This document shows positions 26,798 to 35,675 of a stretch of DNA of 64,000 bases, in pieces. The position numbers and the translations under genes were made by a program. This DNA is from Myxococcus landrumus (GTDB taxonomy: Bacteria; Myxococcota; Myxococcia; Myxococcales; Myxococcaceae). Position 1 is the first letter of the stretch; the number at the start of each line of letters is the position of its first letter. The stretch is from assembly GCF_017301635.1 (NCBI RefSeq), contig NZ_CP071091.1:62001-126000 (forward strand), read 5' to 3'. The notes under the pieces are model-generated. The model saw only the letters and a program-made list of their open reading frames with translations. It was not told the origin of the DNA and did no database searches.

Positions 26798-29785
26798 ATG
26801 AATGGTGCGGCCCGCATAAGGCTCGCTGGCATTGATGCCCTTCCCCGTGGAGTGGCCTTGAGTGCGGACTACGTCAATCCCCTCGAACTCGAAGGACGTC
26901 AGCTTCGCCCGACCCGGTTGCTGCTCACGGGGGGCACAGGCTTCCTGGGGAGCCACTTCCTCCTCTGGCGGCTGAGGGCAGGCGGGCGCCTCTTCGTCCT
27001 GGTTCGAGGCAAATCAGCGGAGCACGCACGCTCAAGACTCCTGGACTCCCTCGCTGAGGCGGCGGCTTCGTATGACATTCCCGTCCCGCTGGAGGCGGCC
27101 GAGAAGAATGTCGTGGTCCTGGTGGGAGATATCACCCAGCCCCTCTGCGGTCTGTCCATCGAGGACCTGGCGCGACTGGAAGAGGCGAGGCTGGAGGAAG
27201 TATGGCATTGCGCGGCCAGCCTGTCGTATGAGAATCGGCACCGAGACAAGATTCATCTGAATAATTTTGTCGGGACACGGAATGCCCTGGACGTCGCGCA
27301 GAAGGTGGGCGGCGAGCGCTTTCTCTATGTCTCCACCGCGTACACGGCTGGAACCCGGCGGGGCTGGATTCCCGAGGATCTGCACGCGGACGTCCCGGAT
27401 GGGGGCGCAAGCTTCAACAACTACTACGAGGAGAGCAAGGCGCAGGCGGAGCGGGAGGTCACCCGCGCGTGTACGGCGGCCGGGCGTGCCTACAGCATTC
27501 TCAGGCCTTCGGTCATCATCGGTCCGAGCGCCAGTCGCCGGAGTGGAGGCACCCGGTTCGGCCTCTACGGACTCGTGCGGGAGCTGTACCGGTTGCGCCG
27601 GGAGCTGGCGCAGGTCTCGAATCCGTTGCGAATCCTTGGACATGAGGGGGCGGGCCTCAACTTGATCCCCGTGGACCATGTGGTGCAGGACATGCTCCGG
27701 TTGAGCGCCAATGGATTCCAGGGTGGCCCCGCTCATCACCTGGTGGGTCCGGAGGAGTTGCCCGCGCCAGGGATGGTGGAGAGGATGTCTCATGCGCTTC
27801 GGCTCCCCCTCCTCAGCTTCACCACCCACCGGGAGACCGAGGCCTCACCCATCGAGCAGCTGTTTGACCTGCGCGGGGCCTTCTATGCCAGCTATGGCTT
27901 GAATCCCAAGCGCTTCGCCCGAGCGCTGCCCGCGCACCCGGCGCTCACCCTGGCGGACCTGGACGTGTATCTATCGAGCTTCCTCGCGGAGCTGGCGCGG
28001 GAGCGCGCAGGAGAGGTGTTCACGCCGGTGCAGGTCCGTGCGCCGGATGGGGTGGATGTGTGTGGCTTCACCCGAGGAGACGCCTCCCGCCCGGTGTTGG
28101 TCCTCTGCAACGCCTACGCAATGCCGGAGGAGTTCCTGGCGCCCCTCGCGCAGCGGCTGGCCCAGCGCTGGCGGGTGGTGACCTGGAACACTCGCTGGTT
28201 GCCCACGCCAACGCCAGACTTCGACCCCTCGCGCTGCGACTCCGGCGTCCACGTCGCGGACCTGGTGGCCGTGCTGGACCACCTGGGCATCTCCCGGGTG
28301 GAGGCGGTGGTGGGGTGGAGCAGCGGTGTGCAGGTGGCCCTCCGCGCGCTGGCCGAGCACCCCTCGCGCTTCGCCAGCGGCGTGCTGCTCAATGGGACGG
28401 TCTCGCTTCCCGCGACGCCGGACCACCCGATGACCTCCTTCGAGAAGAGCCTCCGCCAGCTCTTTCCTCAGATTGCCGCGAACCCGCGCGTGGCGGAGCG
28501 CTACTGCAAGCTCATCTTCGGTGGTGGGGTCGCTGACGGCGATGCGCCGCGCAGCGAGGACCGGAAGGTGGTGGCCAGCGTCCTCACCTCCACGGACCCG
28601 CACCTGCTCTACATGACCAGCGTGCCGTTCCGCACCCCCTCCAGCCTCTTCCGCTACGCGAACATGGTCTGCGCGCTCTTTCGCGAGCGGGAGGACGCCT
28701 GGACGTCCTCGGTGGCGCAGCCGGTGCTTGTCCATGGCGGTGGGGCGGATGCCATCTCGCATCCGGACCAGGTCGCGCGGCTTGCTTCTCGCCTCGCCAG
28801 GGCCCGGACGGTGCTCAACCCGAATGGGGACCACTTCTCCCATTTCTATGATGAAGGGATTGCCGCCATGATTGAGGAGTTTGCCCAGCAGGCGCCCTCG
28901 GGTGTCCTGCCAGTGGAGCCCGCCGAGGATGGTTTCTCGCGCACGCTGGACCGCCTCATCCACCTCTCCAACGCCGACCTCTCCAATCCCTTTCGAGACC
29001 TGGTCTGGGAGAAGTCCTTGCCCGAGGACCAGCTCTGGATGAGCCCGGAGCTGCTGTCCGTGCATGGCACTCCCTGGGAGCAGGCGCTGACGCCGTCGCA
29101 GCTCCTGCGGCTCAGCAGATGGGAGTGCATCAACTTCTTCAGCTTGAATGTGACCGGCATCCGGGAGCTGCTCACCGAGATGATCAGCCGGATTCACACC
29201 CCGGGCCATGAGGTGTCCTCGGAATACCTTCACCACCTGGTGCTCGAGGAGAATGAGCACATGTGGTATTTCTCCCGGTTCTGCCTCACGTATGGCGGAA
29301 AGATTTATAAAGACCGCCGCATTCGTTACGACAACTTTCCCGAGCCAGACATCAAGGAGTTCCTCTCGTTCGCCACGGTGTTGGTGTTCGAGGAGATTGT
29401 CGACTTCTACAACAGCCAGATGGCGAAGGACGAGCGCCTGCCTCCCTTCGTGCGTGAAATCAACCGGCTGCACCACTCGGATGAGACTCGCCACATCACT
29501 TATGGGCGGTTGAACATCGAGCGGCTGCATCAGGGGCTTCGCGCGAAGCATGGCGTGGAGCGGTTGCGGGATGTGGAGCGCGCGCTCAAGCGCTTCATGC
29601 TCACGTCGATGCAGAAGCTCTACAACCCGGAGATCTACAAGGACGCGGGGTTGGCCGAGCCGCTCAAGTTGCGCAACGAATTGCTGGCGAATCCCGCGCG
29701 GGTGGCCTTCGGCGAACGCATCCTCTCCAAGACGACGAGGTTCCTGGTGAAGAAGGAAATCTTCACCGACGACCGTTGGTCCTGA
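26798..29785 (+). CDS. Trifunctional fusion: thioester-reductase-like SDR, alpha/beta hydrolase, ferritin-like diiron domain
   Basis: A 995-residue fusion. Residues 40-380 are an extended SDR of the thioester reductase/male-sterility type, with TGGTGFLG (44-51) for NAD(P), a GDI motif, and catalytic YYEESK near 216. Residues 410-690 are an alpha/beta hydrolase with nucleophile elbow GWSSG near 506, a late HGGGAD acidic turn and GDHFSHF. Residues 745-990 are a ferritin-like diiron domain with EENEHMWYF (near 816), FEEIVDFY (near 862) and DETRHITYG (near 894), giving the Glu/His ligands of an AurF-like oxygenase. An acyl thioester could be reduced, hydrolysed and oxidised by one chain. Start: TTG 26792 or ATG 26798, neither with a Shine-Dalgarno sequence. 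First gene of the cluster; product unknown. Confidence 0.85.
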   Translation: MNGAARIRLAGIDALPRGVALSADYVNPLELEGRQLRPTRLLLTGGTGFLGSHFLLWRLRAGGRLFVLVRGKSAEHARSRLLDSLAEAAASYDIPVPLEAAEKNVVVLVGDITQPLCGLSIEDLARLEEARLEEVWHCAASLSYENRHRDKIHLNNFVGTRNALDVAQKVGGERFLYVSTAYTAGTRRGWIPEDLHADVPDGGASFNNYYEESKAQAEREVTRACTAAGRAYSILRPSVIIGPSASRRSGGTRFGLYGLVRELYRLRRELAQVSNPLRILGHEGAGLNLIPVDHVVQDMLRLSANGFQGGPAHHLVGPEELPAPGMVERMSHALRLPLLSFTTHRETEASPIEQLFDLRGAFYASYGLNPKRFARALPAHPALTLADLDVYLSSFLAELARERAGEVFTPVQVRAPDGVDVCGFTRGDASRPVLVLCNAYAMPEEFLAPLAQRLAQRWRVVTWNTRWLPTPTPDFDPSRCDSGVHVADLVAVLDHLGISRVEAVVGWSSGVQVALRALAEHPSRFASGVLLNGTVSLPATPDHPMTSFEKSLRQLFPQIAANPRVAERYCKLIFGGGVADGDAPRSEDRKVVASVLTSTDPHLLYMTSVPFRTPSSLFRYANMVCALFREREDAWTSSVAQPVLVHGGGADAISHPDQVARLASRLARARTVLNPNGDHFSHFYDEGIAAMIEEFAQQAPSGVLPVEPAEDGFSRTLDRLIHLSNADLSNPFRDLVWEKSLPEDQLWMSPELLSVHGTPWEQALTPSQLLRLSRWECINFFSLNVTGIRELLTEMISRIHTPGHEVSSEYLHHLVLEENEHMWYFSRFCLTYGGKIYKDRRIRYDNFPEPDIKEFLSFATVLVFEEIVDFYNSQMAKDERLPPFVREINRLHHSDETRHITYGRLNIERLHQGLRAKHGVERLRDVERALKRFMLTSMQKLYNPEIYKDAGLAEPLKLRNELLANPARVAFGERILSKTTRFLVKKEIFTDDRWS

Positions 29786-29805
29786 CCTGCCTGGGAGCGT
29801 GCCCC

Positions 29806-31344
29806 ATGACTCCCCGCCATCTGTGCGGTTTGCTGGATGATGCCGAGCGCCTTCACGGCGACCGGCCGTTCCTGGCCGATGGCCAGGGCTCCTTCACCTA
29901 CGCGCAGCTCGCCACCGCCACGCGGAGGCTGGGGGGCTGGCTCTCCCGCCGCGGCTTTCGGCGTGGAGACAGGGCCCTCATCCTCACGCGCAACCGCGTG
30001 GAGGTGGCCCTGGCCGCGTTCGCGACGGCGCGGCTGGGCGGCCTCTTCGCCATCCTCCACGGTGCGATTCGGGAACCGGGCCTGCGAAGGATTCTGGAGC
30101 AGGTGATGCCCGCCGTGGCCTTCCTGGACGAGTCGACCGCGCACCTGGCCCCCGCTTTCGCCGACGTGCCTATCGTCTGGGTGGGCGGCGACGCAGGGGC
30201 TCTTTCGGGCGTGAGGCTGGAGAGAATCCTGGAGGAGGAGCCCGCCGAGTGCCCGCCCTTCTCGGGGGTGGACGTGGAGCCCGTCTGCCTCATCTACACC
30301 TCTGGCTCCACGGGGGCGCCGCGCGGGGTGACTCTCAGCCACGACAACGTGCTCTTCGTGGTGGCCGCCATCCAGGCGCGGCTCCAATACAGGCGCGAGG
30401 ACGTGGTGGGAGTCTTCCTGCCGCTCTCCTTCGACTACGGGCTGTATCAGGTGTTCCTCGCCGCGCAGGTGGGGGCGAGTGTCTTCGTGGGAAGCGCGGA
30501 GCTGGCCGGGCCGACGCTGCTCGGCACGCTGGAGCGCTGGCGTGTCACCGTCCTGCCCGGGGTCCCCACGCTCTTCGCCGCGCTGCTCAAGCTGCTGGGA
30601 CGGGGGGGAGCCGGAGCCCCGTGCTTGCGGGTCCTCACCAACACGGGCGCGCACCTGCCCGCCAGTCACGTGGAGCAGCTGCGGCGCCAGTTGCCCGGCG
30701 TCTCGGTGTTCCTCATGTATGGGCTGACCGAGTGCAAGCGGGTCTCCATCCTCCTTCCCGAGGAGCTGGAGGCTCATCCTGGCTCGGTGGGGCGCGCGTT
30801 GCCTGGGACGGAGGCCCTGATTCTCGATGAGGACGGCCAGGTGCTCCCGCCGGGAGAGGTGGGGGAGCTGGTCATCCAGGGGCGCCACGTCGCGCTCGGC
30901 TACTGGCGCGCGCCGGAGGAGACGGCGATGCGCTACCGCACGCACCCGCGAGGGCTGGGGCGCGTGTTGCACTCCGGTGACTTGTTCCGGAGGGATGCGG
31001 ACGGCTTCCTCCAGTTCGTGGGGCGCAAGGACGCTCTCCTCAAGCGCAAGGGCTTCCGGTTGCACCCGCTGGAAATCGAGGAGGTGGCGTGCGCGCTGCC
31101 CGGGGTCGCCGAGGCAGGCGTGGCACAGGAGGACTCCGGCGACCGGCTGCACCTCTTCGTCACCGCGCTTCCGGGCGCGCCGCCCCCTCGCGAGGCCGGG
31201 CTGCTCGACGCGCTCGTCAACCGACTGGAGCCCTACAAGGTTCCGGACCAGGTGCACTGGGTGCTGGAGCTGCCGAAGACCGCCAATGGGAAGCTGGACC
31301 GGGCGGCTCTCGCGCGCTGGGCGGCGTCGGAGGGCCGGCCATGA
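29806..31344 (+). CDS. AMP-dependent acyl-CoA/ACP ligase
   Basis: A 512-residue ANL-superfamily adenylating enzyme. The core P-loop YTSGSTGAPRG occurs near residue 164, the A5 motif as MYGLTECKR, GYW..PEET in the A7 region, the hinge as GRKDALLKRKGFR, and the A10 lysine motif as PKTANGKLDR. It probably activates a carboxylic acid and loads it onto the ACP encoded two genes downstream. It starts 20 bases after the fusion gene, and its stop overlaps the decarboxylase start (ATGA). Substrate cannot be read from the sequence by eye. Confidence 0.93.
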   Translation: MTPRHLCGLLDDAERLHGDRPFLADGQGSFTYAQLATATRRLGGWLSRRGFRRGDRALILTRNRVEVALAAFATARLGGLFAILHGAIREPGLRRILEQVMPAVAFLDESTAHLAPAFADVPIVWVGGDAGALSGVRLERILEEEPAECPPFSGVDVEPVCLIYTSGSTGAPRGVTLSHDNVLFVVAAIQARLQYRREDVVGVFLPLSFDYGLYQVFLAAQVGASVFVGSAELAGPTLLGTLERWRVTVLPGVPTLFAALLKLLGRGGAGAPCLRVLTNTGAHLPASHVEQLRRQLPGVSVFLMYGLTECKRVSILLPEELEAHPGSVGRALPGTEALILDEDGQVLPPGEVGELVIQGRHVALGYWRAPEETAMRYRTHPRGLGRVLHSGDLFRRDADGFLQFVGRKDALLKRKGFRLHPLEIEEVACALPGVAEAGVAQEDSGDRLHLFVTALPGAPPPREAGLLDALVNRLEPYKVPDQVHWVLELPKTANGKLDRAALARWAASEGRP

Positions 31345-32624
31345 GCGCGCCGATGAGGCCGCCTCGGGTGGCTCCGGCCCTGGCGTGGCTGGAGACCCAC
31401 GGCTCGCCTCTGTATGTCTATGACCTGGGCGAAGTGGAACAGCGCGCTCGCGAGCTCATGTCCGTGTTGCCCGCGGGGAGCCGGCTGCTGTTCTCGCTCA
31501 AGGCCAACCCGCTGCCGGTGATGGCCGAGGTGCTGTGCCGGATGGGGTGCGACGCGGAGGTGTCCTCGCCCGGGGAGCTGTCGGTGGCGCTGGCCGCGGG
31601 CTTCTCTCCCGAGCAGGTGCTCTATTCCGGTCCGGGCAAGAGCGCGGAGGAGGTGCGAGGCGCGCTGGGGCTCGGCGTGACGCGCTTCTCCGCCGAGTCG
31701 TGGACAGACCTGGAGCGTGTCGACCGGGCCTCGAGAGCCGCCCGGCTCCGCTCCCGCGTCCTCTTGCGCGTCAACCCCGATACGCCGCCCTTGGCCCGCC
31801 TGGCGATGAGCGGGGTGAGCAGCCAGTTCGGCCTCGACGAGGTGGAGTGGCGCGCGGGTCGTGAGCGGTTGGCCGCGTTGAGCGGCATCGAGCTGCTGGG
31901 TGTCCACGTCTACCAGGGGACTCAGCTCGCGGATGTGCCCGCGCTGCTCTCCTCCCTGCGGATGGCATTCGAGGCGGGAGAGGCCCTCGCCAGCGCGCTC
32001 GACCTCCCCTTCCAGGTGTTGGACCTGGGAGGCGGGTTTCCCTGGCCCTTCGCCACGCCCGGCACCGGGCTGGAGCTGGCGGCCTTGCGCGAGCCCCTGG
32101 CGCGATGGGCGGCGGAGCGACGGAAGACCGCCTCCTGCGAGCTGTGGTTCGAGTCGGGCCGCAGGCTCTGCGGCTCATCTGGGACGCTCTGGGCGACGGT
32201 GCTGGACGTGAAGCGCTCGAAGGGCAAGCAGTACGTCGTCCTCGACACGGGCATCCATCACCTGGGGGGAATGTCGGGCCTGGGGCGGGTGCCGTTGGTG
32301 GGTATGGGCGTGGCCCGCGCGGGCGGGGAGGTGGCACCCGAGGTGCTCGAGGAGGTCAACGTGGTGGGCCCGCTGTGTACGCCGCTCGATTGCTTTGCCC
32401 GCAACGTCAAGCTGCCGCCGCTCCGGGTGGGCGACCGGGTGTTCGTCCCCAATGTCGGAGCCTATGGGGCGACGGCCAGCCTCACGGGATTCTTGAGCCG
32501 GCCGCCCCCGCTGGAGCTGGCGCACCGGGAGGCAGAGCTCGTCGCGGTGCATCGGCTGCGCTGGGGACATGAGCCACAGGCGCGGCCACCCCTCGAAGGC
32601 GCGTTGTCGGAGGAGTCACGATGA
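31341..32624 (+). CDS. PLP-dependent decarboxylase, fold type III (LysA/Orn-DC-like)
   Basis: A 427-residue enzyme of the alanine-racemase-fold decarboxylase family. It has the PLP lysine Lys54 in FSLKANP, a His-containing HVYQGTQ strand, the glycine-rich phosphate-binding GGGFPWP, ESGR, and the catalytic GPLCTPLDCF motif in which the cysteine acts across the dimer. Related enzymes in secondary metabolism decarboxylate amino acids or aminoacyl-ACPs. With an adenylating enzyme and ACP on each side, it probably generates an amine building block or acts on an ACP-bound amino acid. This is inferred from context. It overlaps both neighbours by four bases. Confidence 0.9.
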   Translation: MSAPMRPPRVAPALAWLETHGSPLYVYDLGEVEQRARELMSVLPAGSRLLFSLKANPLPVMAEVLCRMGCDAEVSSPGELSVALAAGFSPEQVLYSGPGKSAEEVRGALGLGVTRFSAESWTDLERVDRASRAARLRSRVLLRVNPDTPPLARLAMSGVSSQFGLDEVEWRAGRERLAALSGIELLGVHVYQGTQLADVPALLSSLRMAFEAGEALASALDLPFQVLDLGGGFPWPFATPGTGLELAALREPLARWAAERRKTASCELWFESGRRLCGSSGTLWATVLDVKRSKGKQYVVLDTGIHHLGGMSGLGRVPLVGMGVARAGGEVAPEVLEEVNVVGPLCTPLDCFARNVKLPPLRVGDRVFVPNVGAYGATASLTGFLSRPPPLELAHREAELVAVHRLRWGHEPQARPPLEGALSEESR

Positions 32625-32881
32625 ATACGGACGAGGTGAGGACCAGGCTCATCGAGGTGCTTCGCGAGTTCCTCCCCCGGGTGGCTCCCGGCGAGGCGAT
32701 GGAGATGGCGCGCCCGTGCAACGAGATGGGGCTCGACTCGATGAATGCCATCAACCTGATGCTCGCGCTCGAGGGGGCCTTCGAGATTTCCTTCCCGGAC
32801 TCCCTCCTCACGGCGGAGACGTTCCACTCGCCGGCCTCGCTCGAGTCCACGATTCACCAACTGCGTGGCACCACGAGGTGA
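32621..32881 (+). CDS. Acyl carrier protein
   Basis: An 86-residue stand-alone carrier protein. The phosphopantetheine attachment motif is GLDSMNAINL with Ser40. The predicted four-helix arrangement and acidic helix II fit the family. It would carry the intermediate of this cluster as a thioester for the ligase, decarboxylase and reductase/diiron fusion. No phosphopantetheinyl transferase is in the window, so it must rely on one encoded elsewhere. It overlaps both flanking genes by four bases. Confidence 0.93.
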   Translation: MNTDEVRTRLIEVLREFLPRVAPGEAMEMARPCNEMGLDSMNAINLMLALEGAFEISFPDSLLTAETFHSPASLESTIHQLRGTTR

Positions 32882-34872
32882 GCACCCTGCGCGTCGTTCC
32901 AACGCTGGAGGCCCCCGAGCCGCCGGAAGCAGAGACGACCTCCGCGGAGCCGGTGCGCAAGCCCTTGGTGGGTGCGCGTCGCGTGTCGGTCGCCGTGCGG
33001 CGCTGGCGCCAGCGCGAGGACGAGGACGTGAGAATCGAGGCAGCCCGGGTGCTGGGGCGTCAGCTTCGCGAGCGGGCCTGGGATGCCCCTCCGACGCCTC
33101 ATCACCGCGAGGCGGAGCAGTACCGTGCCAGCATCGGGAGGACGCTCCAGCAGTTGGGGGTCTGGATATTCGGGGCGCTGTGGCTCCTGGCGCGCATTGG
33201 GATGGATGTGATTCGGCGCCAGGACTCCATCCAGGCCCGCGGCAAGAATCTGCGGCGGTTGATTGAGCGGGCCGGAGGGACGTGGATAAAGCTGGGACAG
33301 CAGTTGGCCATCCGTGTCGACCTGCTCCCGTATCCCGTGGCGCAGGAGCTGGAGAAGATGCTGGATGCCGCGCCGCCCATTGCCTTCTCGCAGGTGCGGC
33401 GAATCGTGGAGCACGCCCTCCAGCGGCCCATCTCCGAGGTGTTCTCGGAGTTGAGCGAGGAGCCGGTGGGCTCGGGCTCCGTCGCGTGTGTCTACCGCGC
33501 GGTGCTCCACGGTGGAGACGTGGTGGCGGTGAAGGTCCGCAGGCCCGGGGTCGGCTCACTGTTCGCCGCGGACATGCGGGCCTTGGGATGGATTCTGTGG
33601 CTGGCGGAGCTGTGGTTCGTTCCCCCGGGCTACTCGCGGCAGCTCCTCCATGAGCTGAGCACCATGCTTTACGAGGAGCTCGATTTCATCCAGGAGGCCC
33701 GCTACACGGAGCTCTTCCAGGACCGGATGAACAAGCTGGGGCAGCGCTTCGTTCGCTCGCCCCACGTGTATGGCGAGCTGTCCAACAGCGAGGTGCTGGT
33801 CACCGAGTTCGTTTCGGGCATCTGGCTCAAGGACCTCATCTCCGCGGCCGAGCGTCAGGACGCGGCGGGGCTCACGGGGCTGGCCGAGCTGGGCATTGTC
33901 CCGCGCAAGGTGGCCCGGCGGCTGCTCAAGATTGCCCGCCTCTGCGCGCAGGAGGGGCTCTTCTTCCACGCGGACCTGCACCCGGCCAACGTGGTGGTGC
34001 AGCCGGACAGCCGGCTGGTGCTCATCGACTTCGGCTCGTGCGGGGCCTTCACCGCGCGGGAGCGCAGGGTGTGGCGCGAAATCGCCGATGCCCAGGCCAA
34101 TGAGGACGTAGGGCGGATGGTGGCCGCCGTGCTGGCCCTGCTGGAGCCCTTGCCCTCGGTGGACGTGGAGGAGTTCTCCCGCAAGCTGGAGACCGTCTTC
34201 TGGCAGGACCTCTATGCGAACAAGAGCCGCACCTCGCGCTGGTGGGAGCGCACGTCCGCCAACCTGTGGATCGGGTTCTTCAAGCTGGCCCAGGAGTACC
34301 GGGTCCCCATGAACCTGAACACCCTGCGGATGATTCGCTCCACCATGCTCTCCGACAGCCTGGCGGCGCGGCTGGAGCCCCGCATCGACCACTATCGCGA
34401 GTTCCGCCGGTACGAAGTGCAGCTTGGAAAGCGGATGCGCCAGCGGTTGGTGCGGAAACTGAACAGTCTGTCCGAGGACCGCTCGTACATCCGCTACGAG
34501 CAGCTCTACGAGGCGGCCATGGCTGGCTTCTACCGCTTTCAGCGCTTCCTCGACTCCTCGACCTACCGCTTCGCGGTGACGGAGCGCATGTTCTCATTCG
34601 CGCTGTCCCAGACGCTGCGGGCGGGAACGTTCCTGCTCTTGGGCGCGCTGCTGGTGCGGGCAGGCACGGCCCTGAGACGGGTGTTCCGGGAGGGGCACGG
34701 GGTGACGGAGGCGTTGACCCAGGAGGTGCTGTCGGGCTCTGCCTGGAGCCAGACGTTCTCCAGCCCCCTCTTCGTGGGCGCCGCGCTGGTGATGCTGGCG
34801 GTGACGCTGCGAGGCATCAGCTTTCGACTCTCGGACAAGGACCGCGAAGCAGGCTCTCGTACCGCGCTCTGA
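32878..34872 (+). CDS. ABC1/UbiB-family atypical kinase
   Basis: A 664-residue UbiB-like protein. The KxGQ signature appears as IKLGQQLAIR, the nucleotide loop as GSGSVACVYRA, the catalytic lysine in VAVKVRRPG, the catalytic loop as HADLHPANV and the metal motif as DFGSCG. Two hydrophobic segments lie at the C-terminus (GTFLLLGALLV and FVGAALVMLAVTL), so it is membrane-bound. GTG 32878 overlaps the ACP stop (GTGA); the frame extends further upstream only by chance. UbiB proteins support lipid-soluble quinone synthesis through ATPase activity. Here it may help to handle or extract a lipophilic intermediate of the cluster, which is inferred. Confidence 0.9.
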   Translation: MSTLRVVPTLEAPEPPEAETTSAEPVRKPLVGARRVSVAVRRWRQREDEDVRIEAARVLGRQLRERAWDAPPTPHHREAEQYRASIGRTLQQLGVWIFGALWLLARIGMDVIRRQDSIQARGKNLRRLIERAGGTWIKLGQQLAIRVDLLPYPVAQELEKMLDAAPPIAFSQVRRIVEHALQRPISEVFSELSEEPVGSGSVACVYRAVLHGGDVVAVKVRRPGVGSLFAADMRALGWILWLAELWFVPPGYSRQLLHELSTMLYEELDFIQEARYTELFQDRMNKLGQRFVRSPHVYGELSNSEVLVTEFVSGIWLKDLISAAERQDAAGLTGLAELGIVPRKVARRLLKIARLCAQEGLFFHADLHPANVVVQPDSRLVLIDFGSCGAFTARERRVWREIADAQANEDVGRMVAAVLALLEPLPSVDVEEFSRKLETVFWQDLYANKSRTSRWWERTSANLWIGFFKLAQEYRVPMNLNTLRMIRSTMLSDSLAARLEPRIDHYREFRRYEVQLGKRMRQRLVRKLNSLSEDRSYIRYEQLYEAAMAGFYRFQRFLDSSTYRFAVTERMFSFALSQTLRAGTFLLLGALLVRAGTALRRVFREGHGVTEALTQEVLSGSAWSQTFSSPLFVGAALVMLAVTLRGISFRLSDKDREAGSRTAL

Positions 34873-34925
34873 CTCGACTGCTCACATCGGGTGGGCAGTG
34901 ACAGGTTGAGAAGGGAGAACGCCAC

Positions 34926-35195
34926 ATGGCCATCGAAACCCAGAACCTCACCAGCACCGTTCCCATCGTCATCGACATGGGCAAGCTTCGGCGCAAGAAG
35001 ATCAAGGACCTCAAGAAGGGCGAGGGAGCGCTGATGCTGGAGGTGGGCGATGCCTTGAACGAGGTCCGCGACCAACTGGGCGGGGAGGTGATGGGCAAGC
35101 AACTGGTCCCTGTCGTCCTCATCTACCAGAAGAAGTCCAAGAAGAAGCGAGGCGGGGGGCTGCGGCTTCCTTTCGTGCCCCCCTTCATGCGGTGA
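34926..35195 (+). CDS. Small basic conserved-type protein of the cluster
   Basis: An 89-residue protein with no signal peptide. It has a lysine-rich patch (LRRKKIKDLKKGEG, 21-34) followed by a helix (EVGDALNEVRDQLG), a hydrophobic strand (LVPVVLIYQ) and a basic, Gly-rich end. I recall similar short proteins next to ABC1 kinases in other clusters but cannot name the family with confidence. GAGAA precedes the ATG. Function is unknown; it may bind an acidic partner or membrane surface. Confidence 0.75.
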   Translation: MAIETQNLTSTVPIVIDMGKLRRKKIKDLKKGEGALMLEVGDALNEVRDQLGGEVMGKQLVPVVLIYQKKSKKKRGGGLRLPFVPPFMR

Positions 35196-35227
35196 ACCCA
35201 CGCCAGTGGACCCAAGGAGGCAGGACC

Positions 35228-35662
35228 ATGAACACGACGGGAACGGAAGTGGCCTCGCAGACAGAGGTCAAGACGGACGGCCACAACGGTGGACAGGTGG
35301 CCACCCGAGAGACGTTGGTGGAGCACAGGCTCACGACCGAGAAGAAGAAGAAGCGCAAGACGAGCAAGGGGCTGAAGCGCCTGGACAAGGCGCACGACAA
35401 CGTGAGCCGTGCGATGGAGCACCTGTCCGCCGCTGTCTCCGACGGGATGAAGACCTACCGCCGCAAGGAGCAGGCCTCCGCCGACAAGAAGAGGGATGGA
35501 GCCCTGCGCGATGTGATGAAGAACTCGGGCAAGGCGATGAGCGACTCCTTGAAGACCTTGAGCAAGGTGCCGCGTGACCTCTCCCGGACCCTCGACACCA
35601 AGCGCAATCGCAAGCAGGTCCGGGCCGTCGCGCGGTTCCTCGCGGGCCCCCTGGGACGCTAG
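35228..35662 (+). CDS. Small highly basic helical protein of the cluster
   Basis: A 144-residue lysine/arginine-rich protein with a disordered first third and a predicted long helix in the remainder (from KGLKRLDKAHDNVSRAMEHL to the end), reminiscent of a DNA-, RNA- or membrane-binding rod. No family recognised. ATG 35228 has a strong AAGGAGG (35215-35221) and is better than GTG 35192, which overlaps the previous gene. It ends the plus-strand cluster and is convergent with the hydrolase gene, only 13 bases away. Confidence 0.72.
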   Translation: MNTTGTEVASQTEVKTDGHNGGQVATRETLVEHRLTTEKKKKRKTSKGLKRLDKAHDNVSRAMEHLSAAVSDGMKTYRRKEQASADKKRDGALRDVMKNSGKAMSDSLKTLSKVPRDLSRTLDTKRNRKQVRAVARFLAGPLGR

Positions 35663-35675
35663 GCGCCCCACGCGT

